A stretch of 64,000 nucleotides of DNA, taken from assembly GCF_027580225.2 (NCBI RefSeq), contig NC_073352.2, forward strand, positions 3,722,501 to 3,786,500. The letters are read 5' to 3'. This stretch comes from Misgurnus anguillicaudatus. Taxonomy: Eukaryota; Chordata; Actinopteri; Cypriniformes; Cobitidae. Positions 46,467 to 57,725 of the stretch are shown here, piece by piece. Position 1 is the stretch's first letter. Each line of letters begins with the position of its first letter. The position numbers and the translations under genes are program-made. Below the pieces are notes generated by a model. It was not told where the DNA came from. It saw nothing but the letters and a program-made list of their open reading frames with translations, and ran no database searches.

Positions 46467-47040
46467 GGCTATGTCCACACGAAGCCGGTGCATTCCCTAT
46501 CCGATCATTTTTTTCCTTGCTCTGAAAAAATAATCCGTAAACACGAAACCACTGAAACCGACTGAAAGCGGTGTAGTATATATGCCGGACCAGAATGGGG
46601 CGCTGTAATTCTGCCACAGATATACACTATACACGGAGAAGAAGACTTTGAGCATGCGCATAACCAACGTATGGTGTTGTCCATTATCGCTTGTTGGTCA
46701 CCACAATTTCATAGAAGCAATAGATTTTGCTGTAATAAAGCTAGTAGGCTTTAGTAGCTTCTGTAGCACGAACACAATCACGTAGTCCGCCGTTATTGTT
46801 GTTGCTGTTACGTGTGACCTTCCGACACGTGACGTGATGACGTTTTCGCTTCACAAAATATACGGATTGGCTGTACAGACGAAACCACAAGGGTGTCGGT
46901 TTCAGATTTATCCACTTTAGGACCCGGTTTCAAAAAATAGCGTATTCAGTCTCCCAGAACCCCGGATCCGTGTGGATGAAACACGATAACAAATTTATAC
47001 GTATACGGTGATACGCGTCTCCGTGTGGACAGCCCCTAAG
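46467..47040. mobile_element. Inverted-repeat MITE (GTCCACACG ends)
   Basis: The left GGCTATGTCCACACGAAG faces the right CTCCGTGTGGACAGCCCC, and subterminal ATCCGTAAACACGAAACC faces GGATCCGTGTGGATGAAAC. It is non-coding and separates the two AACGTT arrays. Confidence 0.7.
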
Positions 47041-47299
47041 ACTCTCACACACAAACACACTGTTCAGTGCTAGCTATGTTTGTATGCTGCATGGACTAAT
47101 CTGGCTCTATTAGACTCTACCAGAGGCTTCCAGTCATTGTCATCATCTGTGTTGAATATTTGGATACTCTGGAATACACCTCTTCACCTGGACTTTCATT
47201 TTTTACCATTACAATTTACCACAACTTTTAATGAACTGTTTGATTTTACTCTCTGCCTCTGTTGTCTTCTGTCCCTGACAAGTGACTTGAATGTTCCTC

Positions 47300-48300
47300 T
47301 AAAAATGTTTTGAATAATGTTCTTATAACCAAAAAAACCTTCAGCAAAGTTTTTATAATTTAATGCAAACGTTAGGAAAACGTTAATATAATGGGGATGA
47401 AACGTTATAATGTTTTAAAGTTATCGGAACATTTTTATAACAAGACTGGAACGTTCTAAAAAACTTTCTAATAACGTTATCATAACCAAACAAAGTTTGT
47501 AAAAATGTTTTAACATTCTAAGAATGTTTCAAACATAATGTTTTTGTAACCTGTTACAAACGTTAGAAAAACGTTCTGAGAACATTAATATAATGGTGAA
47601 TGGAACGTTTTAATAACGTTTTTAGAAATGTTCTTACAACATTATTACAACAACAGACTGAACCTTTCTAAAAACGTTTTAAATAAAGTTCTCATAACCA
47701 AACAGTAACGTTAATACTACGTCTAAAAAACTGGACGCTTTTAACGTTCTAAGAACGTTTAAAACATAATGTTTTTATAACCTGTCACAAACGTTAGAAA
47801 AACGTTTTGAGAACATTAATATAATGGTGAACAGAATGTTTTAAGAACGTTTTTAAAACGTCCTTAGAACAGTAATATCATGGTAATTTTATGTTTTAAT
47901 AACGTTTTGAAACACGTTCTTAGAACATTAACATAACAACAAACCGAACAATTCTAGAAACGTCTTTAAAAACGTTCTTGTAACCAAACAATAACGTTAA
48001 TACTACGTCTAAAAAACTGGACGTTTATACTGTGTAAGAACGTTTAAACAATGTTTTTATAACCTGTTACGAACGTTAGAAAAACGTTCTGAGAACATGA
48101 ATATAATAGTGAATGGAATGTTTCAATAACGTTTTTAAAAACGTTATTAGACCATTATTATAACAACAGACTGAACCTTTCCTGAAAACGTTTTGAATAA
48201 CGTTCTTATAACCACACATTAACGTTAATACCACGTCTAAAAAACTGGATGCTTTTAATGTTGTAAGACGTTCCGGGAACGTTTTAATAACGTAAAATTG
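47300..48300. repeat. Second AACGTT array, longer units
   Basis: Roughly 230-280 bp units recur, marked by 'cctgttacaaacgttag' (about 47550, 47780, 48062) and 'aatactacgtctaaaaaact' (about 47711, 47999, 48228). AACGTT or one-mismatch variants occur every 20-30 bp. Confidence 0.88.
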
Positions 48301-48561
48301 TTAGCTGGGAAAACTATTCCAAAGGTGTGGTGCTGCCATAGAAATGTAATGAGAAATGAGTGTTGAAATTACTGACTAGATGGTTAAGATCATTAAGTTG
48401 ATGAAAACCATAAATTGTCTTATACTGTATTTCATCCAAACACTCAAAAAAGGCTGTAATTTTGGAGTCATCATTACATCTCAGGGGTAAAAACATCAAG
48501 CGGTCATTAGCATAACAATGGTATGCTACTTTATTGACAGAATAATCCCAATGGGGCTTAA

Positions 48562-48956
48562 CTCTTTCCTCACCATTGACCAGTTATCTTGTCAATCCGC
48601 AATACCGCTATTATCCACCAGGTGATGAATAAAACCTGGAAGTATCGCCCTAGGCCAAACAGCTGTATGTCCGTCTGTCTGTCAGTTTTGAGGATCGCTT
48701 TGCATCTCATCTCTATCAAAGTCCTTTACAAAAATTGAATTATCTCAGCTTTTTGTTCAAAATTTGATGTTTTTGAAGAAACTTATCCATATTTGAGAGG
48801 TGATAAAAAGCTGATGAAGGTAGGTTATATTTTTTTTAAAGCAGAGGATCTGTTCTTTCATCTAATATATTGTATGTTTATCTATTTAAAGAAGAGCATT
48901 TTCTGGGAGGCATTAAACTTTTGTAAAAATCATGAAAAATGCTGGCAGAGAAAGAG
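48562..48956. mobile_element. MITE with TTAA target duplication
   Basis: 395 bp with short inverted ends CTCTTTCC and its near mirror GGCAGAGAAAGAG, bordered by TTAA at 48558-48561 and 48957-48960. TTAA duplication points to piggyBac- or Kolobok-type mobilisation. Non-coding. Confidence 0.65.
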
Positions 48957-48963
48957 TTAAAAG

Positions 48964-50000
48964 TGCAATATGTAGAATTCGCCCGCTAGATGGCACCAAA
49001 ACAATCAAAACAATAACAATGACGTAGATTAATGACACTCTGAAGAAGCATGGAATTATGGGATTTGTTGTCTTTAACTCAACCACTGATGGCAATCAAT
49101 CAGACGGGAACGAGAAATCATGTTGGCGGATGAGGTAAAGTAAGTTTTATAAATGTTGCGTTTGATTACATTGTTTTAATTCATTATGTAAGGTTTCTTG
49201 TAATGTTCAAAATGACATTGTTAGTCATAGATGTTACAGTATTAGTACAAATTCGATGGTGTGTTAACACAGCACAGAATTACGTGTTCAACAGACTTAC
49301 AATCTACAATGGTTTTTCACATAATGTATTGACAGTACAAATCTTATTGTGAGGTTATGATGTAAATTATGATAGCTACACCTTTATCAAACTACTCTAT
49401 TAGTATGTGTCTGAAAATTACCATTTTGACATGACACCATTGAATGTTGCGTTATGTTATATTGCAGTCCTCTTGATGCCCACCATATTGTCCAAGGGGA
49501 GACACACTGATTACAGTCTACAAACAAATTTTTTGATCGATACAAATCAAACAACTCACTTGGCGCGTAAAGCCCAGGATACACTGCACGATTATTGGCT
49601 GTCCCAGAAGAAAGATTGCCATCGTGAAACAATCGTCGCAATTTCGTGAATGTGGCTCTTCATCGGTGGTCCTATGTCGTACAATGAGAGAGGTTCAAAG
49701 ATGGCTATTTCCCGGTCTTTTGCCAAAGATAGCCTACGATAGTTTTCTGACAGCGTTAGAAATTCAGCATGATCACCTCAGTGTGTTTGTTGCTAGGACC
49801 TGCGTGCTTTTATTTGTTTACCATGAGCGCATGTTGGTGACGTTACGCTAACGTGACGCTGCAGCCGAAGCCTCCTTGTCATCATCGTACAGTCTAGGCG
49901 CCTGTCGTACCCGAGTTTAAACGATCCATGTCGCACAGTGTGATAAAGTAATGATCTTATAGGAGTGTATTCCGGGCTTTAAACACAAGCAAGATCAGCA
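48964..50000. repeat. Dispersed repeat-derived DNA
   Basis: It starts 'gtgcaatatgtagaattcgc' and contains segments I recognise from common fish repeats ('gcatgttggtgacgttacgc' near 49831). Overlapping frames of 75-84 codons at 49387-49851 on both strands show no motif. Limits are uncertain. Confidence 0.4.
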
Positions 50001-50365
50001 TCTCTGTCTAGTTAAATGTTGTTGCAAAGCTCTCACCATTCAGATAATGCAACACCGTTATTGATGGTAAAGAGTAATCGTAGTCCATAAACAATATGGA
50101 CGCTACACACTAACGCATACTCCCACATTTGTCCACGACTGTTGTCATGTGGTTTTTATGTCAGTATAGGCGGTAACAAAGGGTAACGTGGATAATAATG
50201 TCATGGACAGGCGACTGCACTGCCCCGTGTCACTGTTTAGAATGGCAATTTTCTCACAATTTATTAGTAGTTGAAAACATTAGAGATATTGATAGTAATC
50301 AGCTGGACAAAACACTGGACTAGTGATTTTTGGATATTTTACTGCAAATATCTTACAAATGTTTA

Positions 50366-50581
50366 ATCTCAGGTTTCCGAGGCAGGCTAGATGTTACGGG
50401 TGAAGGTGGAGATAAGGTGAAGCTCATCTCAAACCTCTCCGAGACATCCATTTGCAAACCCCAGAAATGTGCCCTTGTGCTGCCGTGGTGCCAAAGCCGC
50501 GGAGAGTGCAAGCATGATCACCCTTCTCAAAGAGGAGCAAATAAGAGCCTCTCAAGAGCTGACTTTGCACATAACCCATAA
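50366..50581 (+). other. Unrecognised open, GC-richer segment; possible exon
   Basis: After an AG at 50368 preceded by 'tttaatctc', about 71 codons stay open to a TAA at 50579, with FRGRLDVTGEGGDKVKLI, CKPQKCALVLPWC and a basic tail. The block is GC-richer than the DNA around it and shows no transposon ends. The pattern of four spaced cysteines is only suggestive. I do not recognise a family; it could be a terminal host exon or chance. Confidence 0.2.
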
Positions 50582-50589
50582 ATCGTGTG

Positions 50590-52229
50590 CATTTTACCTT
50601 TGATAAAGTGAAGGCAGAGAAGGAGACACGATTTAAAGGACTGTTTACTGTAAACTCTTACTGCTTTACGCACTTAAAGCTGTGCTTACCGAGGCATTTT
50701 TATGCTTCCTGGTCCTGATGTCACGCCGCTGGTGACGTTCTGTCATTTCAATGGACTGTGTAGGATATATGCTTTAGATGCAGTCGTACAAAGGCTTCAC
50801 ATAGTGTCATTATGGTGGTGCAGCACAACTTAAAAGGTGGACCACTTGGATACTGTATAGTTGGATACTCTATAGTTATGATTGATTTGCTTATAAATTA
50901 TGTCTTGTATTTTTGCTAATAAATGACATTTATTTAATAGACCATAGTGGAAAACTCCCAGAATTTCACAAAGTGCTTATTTTAGGTCACATTTTGTTGT
51001 CAGACAACTATTCATGACACTTGACTTTCCTATTTTTAATGCAAGAATACATATTGCGCAAATGTTTTGTGCACCGAAGAATTTAAGAAGTTTATTTAAA
51101 GGGCTGAATTCATTATCTGTAGGCTATTTAAAGTCAAAAGAGGCAGGGAGCTTACACAACCTTCACTATATCTATTATACACACATACTCAGTTTCTAGT
51201 CAGTTTCTTTTTCTGGTGTCGGTCTTGCCTCATAAATCAAATTATATTGCAATTTAAAAAAGAGATAAGCAAGAGGATGTTGATATGCTATTCAAGGGCG
51301 CTCTCTATCTGTGCAGCTAAAGAAGAAAGCTGTCTTGCTGACGGATGCTCGGGAAAATTGGAAAGAAAGTACAAAGGGGATCCATCTATTCTGTGGATCC
51401 ATCAGAAGTACACTCAGGCATTAGAAAAGAGAGCTGAATGGATGAACTGATGGATGAATGGAAAGCAATGATGCAAACGTTGAAGGCAGCAGTCACTTCA
51501 CTATGGTAAAGCCCTTCACACATTTCAGTGACGTCCTCTGGCACAGCATTTACTGTACCTCCCTGTCACTGCTGTGTGGGGGCCTGCGATAGATTTTATG
51601 ACAGAATGGCTTGTTACGGCCAACTCGTTCCCGAGCGTCACATAAAAAAGGAACACACATATAATCAAACTGTTGGAGTTATAAGATGATTTATTTATAG
51701 TGAAAATTGTAATATCATATCTATGGGTGTTAGTGAAGGAAAAAAGTAGCAATACAAGAACCACCAGGGAGATGAAAGTTGTAGCCTTCACATTTACTGT
51801 TAATGGGAATCACAAATAATGTTCATTGATTATGTAATAAAATAAGGTTTCATAACCGTTACACTGTGCATGGACAGAAATGTACAGGGAAATTACAATT
51901 TTAGATATAGCACTGAAAAGATATTTAAGCTGCTAATACAATCTTACTGCAGAACCCACCCAAAACTATTTATTAAACATGTACCATTATCAATTAAATC
52001 ATGACAGAAGTACCATTATCAATAAAATCATGACAGACAAACAATTATAATCACAGTTACTTATTTATCATGCAAAACAATTTTATTGTTGTTTACATAT
52101 CTATGTGGTGTTTTTAATATGCTTTACGGCAAACTAGGTGCAAATTCATCATTCAACACCATTGCTTGAGTAGCCTAATGTTGTCATACTCAATTCTAGT
52201 CAGAATTTGAGTCTGATACCGCTCCATTG
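50590..52229. other. No gene recognised
   Basis: Non-coding. Near 51980-52040 a 29-bp unit, 'gtaccattatcaat(t/a)aa' plus 'atcatgacaga', occurs twice in tandem. A 67-codon frame at 51247 has no motif. Confidence 0.35.
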
Positions 52230-52915
52230 GGCTGTGATTATGGGGTGTGTTTCAATCGAACCAGGACAAAAAATGCCTCTGCACTCAATTGGATAGACCC
52301 ACAACCAATCAGAGCAACTGAGTGTCTGCTGTATGTTGAAATGGCGTCTGTCCTCTTTTGCAGCCTGACCTGAACTGCTAGTTATTTCGCTACAACGACA
52401 CTAACATTATAATTATACCAAGTCTGAGTTAGCGAACGTACATCGACACCTACTGTACTACGTTTACAACATTTAATTCATATCACGATATTGTGAGTTA
52501 TTTACTAAGTCATTTAGTCAGACTATCTCTTACTATTTGTAAGTTAGATGAACTTCATGGGCTTCCGAAAAGGAGCTGGAAACGACTGTGTTGTCGGGCA
52601 CGCCGCGTTTTTTCTGACCAACAAATGCCTTTATCGCGTTTCTCTGTTCCTCTTTTAAAATCAATGCACTGTCTTTGTTGTAAACGAATTCAACCCAAGC
52701 TCTTTGGTGACGTGGTTGATTACGTTAACCACGTCACCAAAGAACTTGGCTTGATCATCTGTCCATCATCGTATAAAGCCCTTCCTGACAACTTGATTGG
52801 TCCAAACAGTTTTTGTTCGAGCATACTAGTGGCACAATGGAGCGACTCCAGACCGAACTTACCGTCCAGAAACGTTGTGGGCGGGGCTAAGTTCAGCTGG
52901 CACCCAGGCTAATGC
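52230..52915. mobile_element. Dispersed non-autonomous element with an internal 55-bp hairpin
   Basis: At 52695-52749 CTTTGGTGACGTGGTT faces AACCACGTCACCAAAG, extended outward by CCAAG/CTTGG with single mismatches, around an 8-nt loop. The flanks ('ggatagacccacaaccaatc' on the left, 'gggcggggctaagttc' on the right) are words I recognise from a common cyprinid repeat. The 139-codon frame through it is judged incidental. Confidence 0.55.
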
Positions 52916-53684
52916 CAACAAGTATTTTCTCCATAAAATGGCAGTTTTGTAAAGACAGACATAAAACCGTAGTTTGAAATGTCCCCATTTTTATACATCA
53001 CAAACATGTTACCGCCTATCGCATCATAGTTTGAGCCATAGATATTTGTGACCCTGGACCACAAATGGTCTTGGTCACACTAGTATATTTTTAGAAAAAG
53101 CCAAAAATACATTGCATGGGTTAAAATGATAGATTTTTCTTTTATGCACCAAATCATAAGTATTGTAGTTGCGTGATTGTCCATTTTGAGGTCTTTGTTT
53201 CTGACGCATCGTTTAAACTTGAAAATAGATAAAACAATGTCCAAAACTCAAAGTATACAGTTTGATATTCCAATCCATTTATTATGTCCTTCCTTTGACT
53301 CCAAAAATTAATCAGCAATAAACAATAAACATCTAATTACTCAAGTTCAGATTGTAAGATGACGGTGATGCTGACGGTCAAAAAGTTTTTTTGACCTAAT
53401 TCCTTCACGTACACCTGGCTGTGGTAATTCGACACAATAAATACATTAAGCACCCTCTATTGGCGTGAAAGAAAATTACACACTCAAAATAACCAAAATG
53501 GCTCCTGCAAGTATAAGAAGTACAGATCATGTTTCATGAAGATATTTGTACATTTCCTACGTAATTTTTTTTTTTTTTTTGAATGGATGCAGCAAAATCG
53601 TAAACAAAATTGGCCAGAAACTTGTCTTCAAACTTGCACTATTCCTTGCACCTGCTCTTTTTTAATGTAAACTTACACCAGGGG
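52916..53684. repeat. Dispersed repeat (TTTGTGACCCTGGACCACAA) and flanking DNA
   Basis: At 53045 the sequence TTTGTGACCCTGGACCACAA is a well-known start of a very abundant fish repeat. It extends to about 53480. A T-run of about 17 lies at 53563-53580. Non-coding. Confidence 0.5.
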
Positions 53685-53832
53685 TAGGTAACGTCGGTCC
53701 TGGAATCACGATGTCCTGCAGATTTTAGCTCTAACCCTGATAAGACCTCGCCTCTTTAGACCTTGATTATTTGGTCAGGTGTGCTTGATTAGAGCTGGAG
53801 CTAAACTCTGAAGGACATCGGCACTCCAGGAT
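53685..53832. mobile_element. hAT-type MITE, diverged copy of the 7279-7473 family
   Basis: Left end CAGGGGTAGGTAACGTCGG and GGTCCTGGA, inner 'gaccttgattatttggtcag' and 'gtgtgcttgattagagctgg' follow the same order as the copy at 7279. The right tip appears truncated at 'cactccagga'. Confidence 0.65.
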
Positions 53833-53869
53833 GTATTCTTGTGAGATCACCTTGGATCTGTCTCACTGT

Positions 53870-54148
53870 TAAGGTGACCATACGTGCCATTCTTCCCGAA
53901 CGCGCCCTGGCCAGGATTTCAGGGTTTGTTTTTCGGAAGTCGTATTTGTCGCCCGCATATGTCATAGAAGATTATTATTATTATTACAGAAAAGCAACCG
54001 TTACATTTTAAGGTAAGAATGAAACAACGATTGTATGTCTTATTTTTTTAACTGAATGGCGTATGTGGTCAACAATACGACTTCCGGAAGACGCACCGAA
54101 ATCCTGGCCAGGACGCGTCCGGCAAGAATGGCACTTATGATCACCCTA
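53870..54148. mobile_element. hAT-type MITE with exact CTCACTGT duplication
   Basis: 279 bp with ends TAAGGTGACCATACGTGCCA and mirror TGGCACTTATGATCACCCTA. CTCACTGT is present at both 53862-53869 and 54149-54156. Subterminal CCTGGCCAGGATTTC faces GAAATCCTGGCCAGG. Non-coding. Confidence 0.92.
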
Positions 54149-54156
54149 CTCACTGT

Positions 54157-55283
54157 GTTTACCAAAAAGACAACAGTGTGAGTGAAGAGCATGTTTAACA
54201 TGACTGTGATGTGTAAGGAACTCAAAGAAAGTAAATTAAGGGAAATCAAAATGACCAAAATTAAGGTCACATGTGAACACATAGATTTATTATTATGGTG
54301 TGTTATTAGATTTGGTGTATTTTGTAAAAACTAAATTCTAACTAAAGTCAAGACAAAACTGCCATTTTTAACAAACATTTTCAAAAAGTGTAGCTATAAA
54401 AATTCTTTGCTGATTCATCTGTCCTTTTGGACAATGTTAGTGAACAAATTAAGTAAACTAGCTGGAGGAAACATTCATTACATCACATTCTTCTTTTACC
54501 CTTGAATTAACCGTAACCATTTGGAGAGATCATTGTATTGGCTCATTGGCAAAACAAATATCCCCAGAAGCAGCAGTAGGAGCCTTGGCTGAACCCTTTT
54601 ACACATTATTCATTACATTTACCTCAAAATGCATTCAGCTTTAATGTAAATGATAGATAAACCAATCCAGTATTCTTTACAAAATACCTACTTCAGCAAA
54701 TAGGGCACAAAAAATAAATATATAAAAACTTTTTTATTCAGGTTTGGCATTTCATAACATCACCAGTATTTTACAAAAAAATCCTATTATGCTTTTCTTC
54801 TATTATGTTTTAGACCGTGGTAGTACAGACATAATGCAAGAATGATTCTGCATTGTGATTGTACAGTAGCAGACAATGTGGGACACATTTGCATTCTTCA
54901 CAATAAATCTGTTCTCTCTCCAATTATGAAAAAATATTGAATTAATCAGCTAAAACTGAAAACCATGATCATTCTCGTTGGCTACAAAAACCTGCAACAA
55001 TTTAGATTAAATTATTTCTAAATTGATCTTAATGAATAGACCTCATGCATTAATGCAATGTTGGCGTGACAACCAGTTTTGTGGAAATGTATTTTTCCTG
55101 GGGGATTTTTAGTCAAGTTTACCCTATAAAAAAGACTAGTCATAACCATTTATAAGCAATGATTTTCCATCCCTCCTCTGACATTGTGCAAGTAAACACA
55201 ATCACAACTCCACCCCTTTACTGATGATGATGATGTGGACTGAAGGAAGATCGATCACAGGTTTGCTCTGTGCATTCCTGCTG

Positions 55284-55287
<4 letters not shown>
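54157..55287. other. No gene recognised
   Basis: AT-rich DNA without inverted ends or coding motifs; possibly host sequence. Confidence 0.4.

Positions 55288-55355
<68 letters not shown>
55288..55355. repeat. (TC)34 microsatellite
   Basis: 68 bp of uninterrupted TC units. Confidence 0.98.
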
Positions 55356-55357
<2 letters not shown>

Positions 55358-55790
55358 GCATCTTCAGCTTCATATGGACGTGAGCACGCATTTATAAATG
55401 GTGCGAGAGGTAAAAGAAAATTGCAGAAGTAAAGCTGTGAACCAGGAAGGAAAAGTTTTTCAAAGGCACAATCCCTGTTTACACTTGGCATTAAAGAAAA
55501 AGTTCACCCAAAAGTGAAAATAAAAAATGGCATTATGCTCCAGGTTAAAGGATTAGTTCTACCAAAATGAAAATTCAGTCGTCATTTAAACATCAAAACC
55601 TGTATGACTTTCTTTTACGAGGTGGCTAATTAATATTAATTTGCACAACCACATTCATACATTTTTGTACGGTTTGCTTTTACCCCCGTGACGTTGGTGT
55701 TAGAGGTAGGCTTTTGTTTTGTTTTTTTATGATAATCGTATGTTTATTCACTTTCTTATCAATTCTTACGAATTGGCCACTCTTGTGTTT
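55356..55790. other. No gene recognised
   Basis: Includes 'aaagaaaaagttcacccaaa' near 55493, a word common at the edge of fish DNA repeats; no further structure defined. Confidence 0.35.
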
Positions 55791-55933
55791 GTTGTTGTAA
55801 TGGACGAGGTAGGCAAGAAAGTGGTTCCAAATGCACTTAAAGATTTATTATAATAAAACAAGAAAACAAACAAGGAACATGCACATTTAAAAAAACAAGA
55901 ACTGACAAAAGACAACTGAGACACTGGGCTATA

Positions 55934-56147
55934 CAGTATTGTTCAAAATAATAGCAGTACAATGTGACTAACCAGAATAATCAAGGTTTTTAGTATATTT
56001 TTTATTGCTACGTGGCAAACAAGTTACCAGTAGGTTCAGTAGATTCTCAGAAAACAAACAAGACCCAGCATTCATGATATGCACGCTCTTAAGGCTGTGC
56101 AATTGGGCAATTAGTTGAAAGGGGTGTGTTCAAAAAAATAGCAGTGT
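55934..56147. repeat. Left inverted repeat of the Tc1 element
   Basis: Pairs with 57335-57557. It lacks the 9-bp TGTTGAATT-type segment present in the other copy. Confidence 0.95.
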
Positions 56148-56258
56148 CTACCTTTGACTGTACAAACTCAAAACTATTTTGTACAAACATTTTTTTTTCT
56201 GGGATTTAGCAATCCTGTGAATCACTAAACTAATATTTAGTTGTATGACCACAGTTTT

Positions 56259-57221
56259 TTAAAACTGCTTGAAACTGTGTGGCATGGAGTCAACCAACTT
56301 GTGGCACCTCTCAGCTGTTATTCCACTCCATGATTCTTTAACAACATTCCACAATTCATTCACATTTCTTGGTTTTGCTTCAGAAACAGCATTTTCGATA
56401 TCACCCCACAAGTTCTCAATTGGATTAAGGTCTGGAGATTGGGCTGGCCACTCCATAACATTAATTTTGTTGGTTTGGAACCAAGACTTTGCCCGTTTAC
56501 TAGTGTGTTTTGGGTCATTGTCTTGTTGAAACAACCATTTCAAGGGCATGTCCTCTTCAGCATAGGGCAACATGACCTCTTCAAGTATTTTAACATATGC
56601 AAACTGATCCATCCCTGGTATGCGATAAATAGGCCCAACACCATAGTAGGAGAAACATGCCCATATCATGATGCTTGCACCTCCATGCTTCACTGTCTTC
56701 ACTGTGTACTGTGGCTTGAATTCAGAGTTTGGGGGTCGTCTCACAAACTGCCTGTGGCCCTTGGACCCAAAAAGAACAATTTTACTCTCATCAGTCCACA
56801 AAATTTTCCTCCATTTCTCTTTAGGCCAGTTGATGTGTTCTTTGGCAAATTGTAACCTCTTCTGCACATGCCTTTTTTTTAACAGAGGGACTTTGAGGGG
56901 GATTCTTGAAAATAGATTCGCTTCACACAGACGTCTTCTAACTGTCACAGTACTTACAGGTAACTCCAGACTGTCTTTGATCATCCTGGAGGTGATCATT
57001 GGCTGAGCCTTTGCCATTCTGGTTATTCTTCTATCCATTTTGATGGTTGTCTTCCGTTTTCTTCCGCGTCTCTCTGGTTTTGCTCTCCATTTTAAGGCAT
57101 TGGAGATCATTTTAGCTGAACAGCCTATCATTTTTTGCACCTCTTTATAGGTTTTCCCTTCTCCAATCAACTTTTTAATCAAAGTACGCTGTTCTTCTGA
57201 ACAATGTCTTGAACGAACCAT
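56259..57221 (-). CDS. Tc1-like transposase, DD34E, intact frame
   Basis: 320 codons from ATG to stop with no interruption. Residues 1-55 form a helix-turn-helix region (CSEEQRTLIKKLIGEGKTY). A basic RRGRKRK motif follows at about 52-58, acting as the GRPR-like linker and likely nuclear signal. A second helix-turn-helix (MITSRMIKDSLELPVSTVTV) lies at about 75-94. The catalytic core has Asp in WTDESK (about 143), Asp in QQDNDPKH (about 236) and Glu in NPIENLW, with exactly 34 residues between the second Asp and the Glu, the DD34E spacing of Tc1 elements. It cuts the element out of DNA at its inverted repeats and reinserts it at TA. Length is slightly under the usual 340. The start is the only upstream ATG in frame, 113 bp inside the right inverted repeat. 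Activity is not shown; every expected motif is present. Confidence 0.95.
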   Translation of the reverse strand: MVRSRHCSEEQRTLIKKLIGEGKTYKEVQKMIGCSAKMISNALKWRAKPERRGRKRKTTIKMDRRITRMAKAQPMITSRMIKDSLELPVSTVTVRRRLCEANLFSRIPLKVPLLKKRHVQKRLQFAKEHINWPKEKWRKILWTDESKIVLFGSKGHRQFVRRPPNSEFKPQYTVKTVKHGGASIMIWACFSYYGVGPIYRIPGMDQFAYVKILEEVMLPYAEEDMPLKWLFQQDNDPKHTSKRAKSWFQTNKINVMEWPAQSPDLNPIENLWGDIENAVSEAKPRNVNELWNVVKESWSGITAERCHKLVDSMPHSFKQF

Positions 57222-57334
57222 TTTCCTCAGCTTTCAAATGCATGTTCAACAAGTGTTGGCTTCATCCTTAAATAGGGGCCACCTGATTCACACCTGTTTC
57301 TTCACAAAATTGATGACCTCAGTGATTGAATGCC

Positions 57335-57557
57335 ACACTGCTATTTTTTTGAACACACCCCTTTCAACTAATTCAACAAATTGCCCAATTGCACAGCCTT
57401 AAGAGCGTGCATATCATGAATGCTGGGTCTCATTTGTTTTCTGAGAATCTACTGAACCTACTGGTAACTTGTTTGCCACGTAGCAATAAAAAATATACTA
57501 AAAACCTTGATTATTCTGGTTAGTCACATTGTACTGCTATTATTTTGAACAATACTG
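57335..57557. repeat. Right inverted repeat of the Tc1 element
   Basis: Mirror of 55934-56147 with one 9-bp insertion; it lies upstream of the transposase start. Confidence 0.95.
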
Positions 57558-57725
57558 TATATATATATATTGCGGGTTAAACAAGAAGACAAGATGCACC
57601 TGTGGAGACAACCAGAGAATAAACAACTAACAACAGAACTACAGCCATGGATGACAATGCAGAACTTCAAAATAAGAGTTCAAGACTGGGGAACACAAGA
57701 CAATAAGAAACAAGAAAATAATTGC

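Larger units (their letters stand above)
43070..48309. mobile_element. AACGTT-rich inverted-repeat element with two internal arrays
   Basis: The left end CCCAGCTAACAGGGAACGTT and right end (reverse complement CCCAGCTAACAATTTTACGT) share 11 bp. The hexamer AACGTT (its own reverse complement) recurs dozens of times: five in the first 135 bp, then throughout 45042-46348 and 47300-48300. The element is interrupted by a CpG-rich insert (about 43252-45041) and a MITE (46467-47040). No transposase is visible. Dense subterminal palindromes suggest binding sites for a transposase or partner protein (inference). The target duplication was not resolved. Confidence 0.7.
55934..57557 (-). mobile_element. 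Tc1/mariner transposon, apparently complete
   Basis: 1624 bp starting CAGTATTGTTCAAAATAATA and ending in its mirror, with TA on both sides (55932-55933, 57558-57559). The inverted repeats are 214 bp (55934-56147) and 223 bp (57335-57557), nearly identical except for a 9-bp indel and a few substitutions. Each repeat carries an outer GTTCAAAATAATAGCAGTAC and an inner GTTCAAAAAAATAGCAGTGT direct repeat, the IR/DR arrangement known from Sleeping Beauty-type elements. The near identity of the ends and the open transposase frame suggest a young insertion. Confidence 0.95.
55800..57725 (-). mobile_element. LTR-like unit split by the Tc1 element
   Basis: The flanks of the Tc1 insertion (55800-55931 and 57560-57725) have the A/C-rich composition of the other LTRs in this window. 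On the minus strand they give an AATAAA signal near 55850, and the right flank supplies a TATATATATA box directly at the insertion point. Removing the Tc1 element restores a continuous LTR-like sequence of about 300 bp. Outer limits and duplication are unresolved. Confidence 0.5.

Noticed and set aside
52493..52912. 139-codon plus-strand frame
   Set aside because: It runs through a dispersed repeat with a long internal hairpin and has no recognisable domain or consistent coding features.
56269..57006. Plus-strand frames opposite the Tc1 transposase
   Set aside because: Shadows of the minus-strand transposase; no independent motif.
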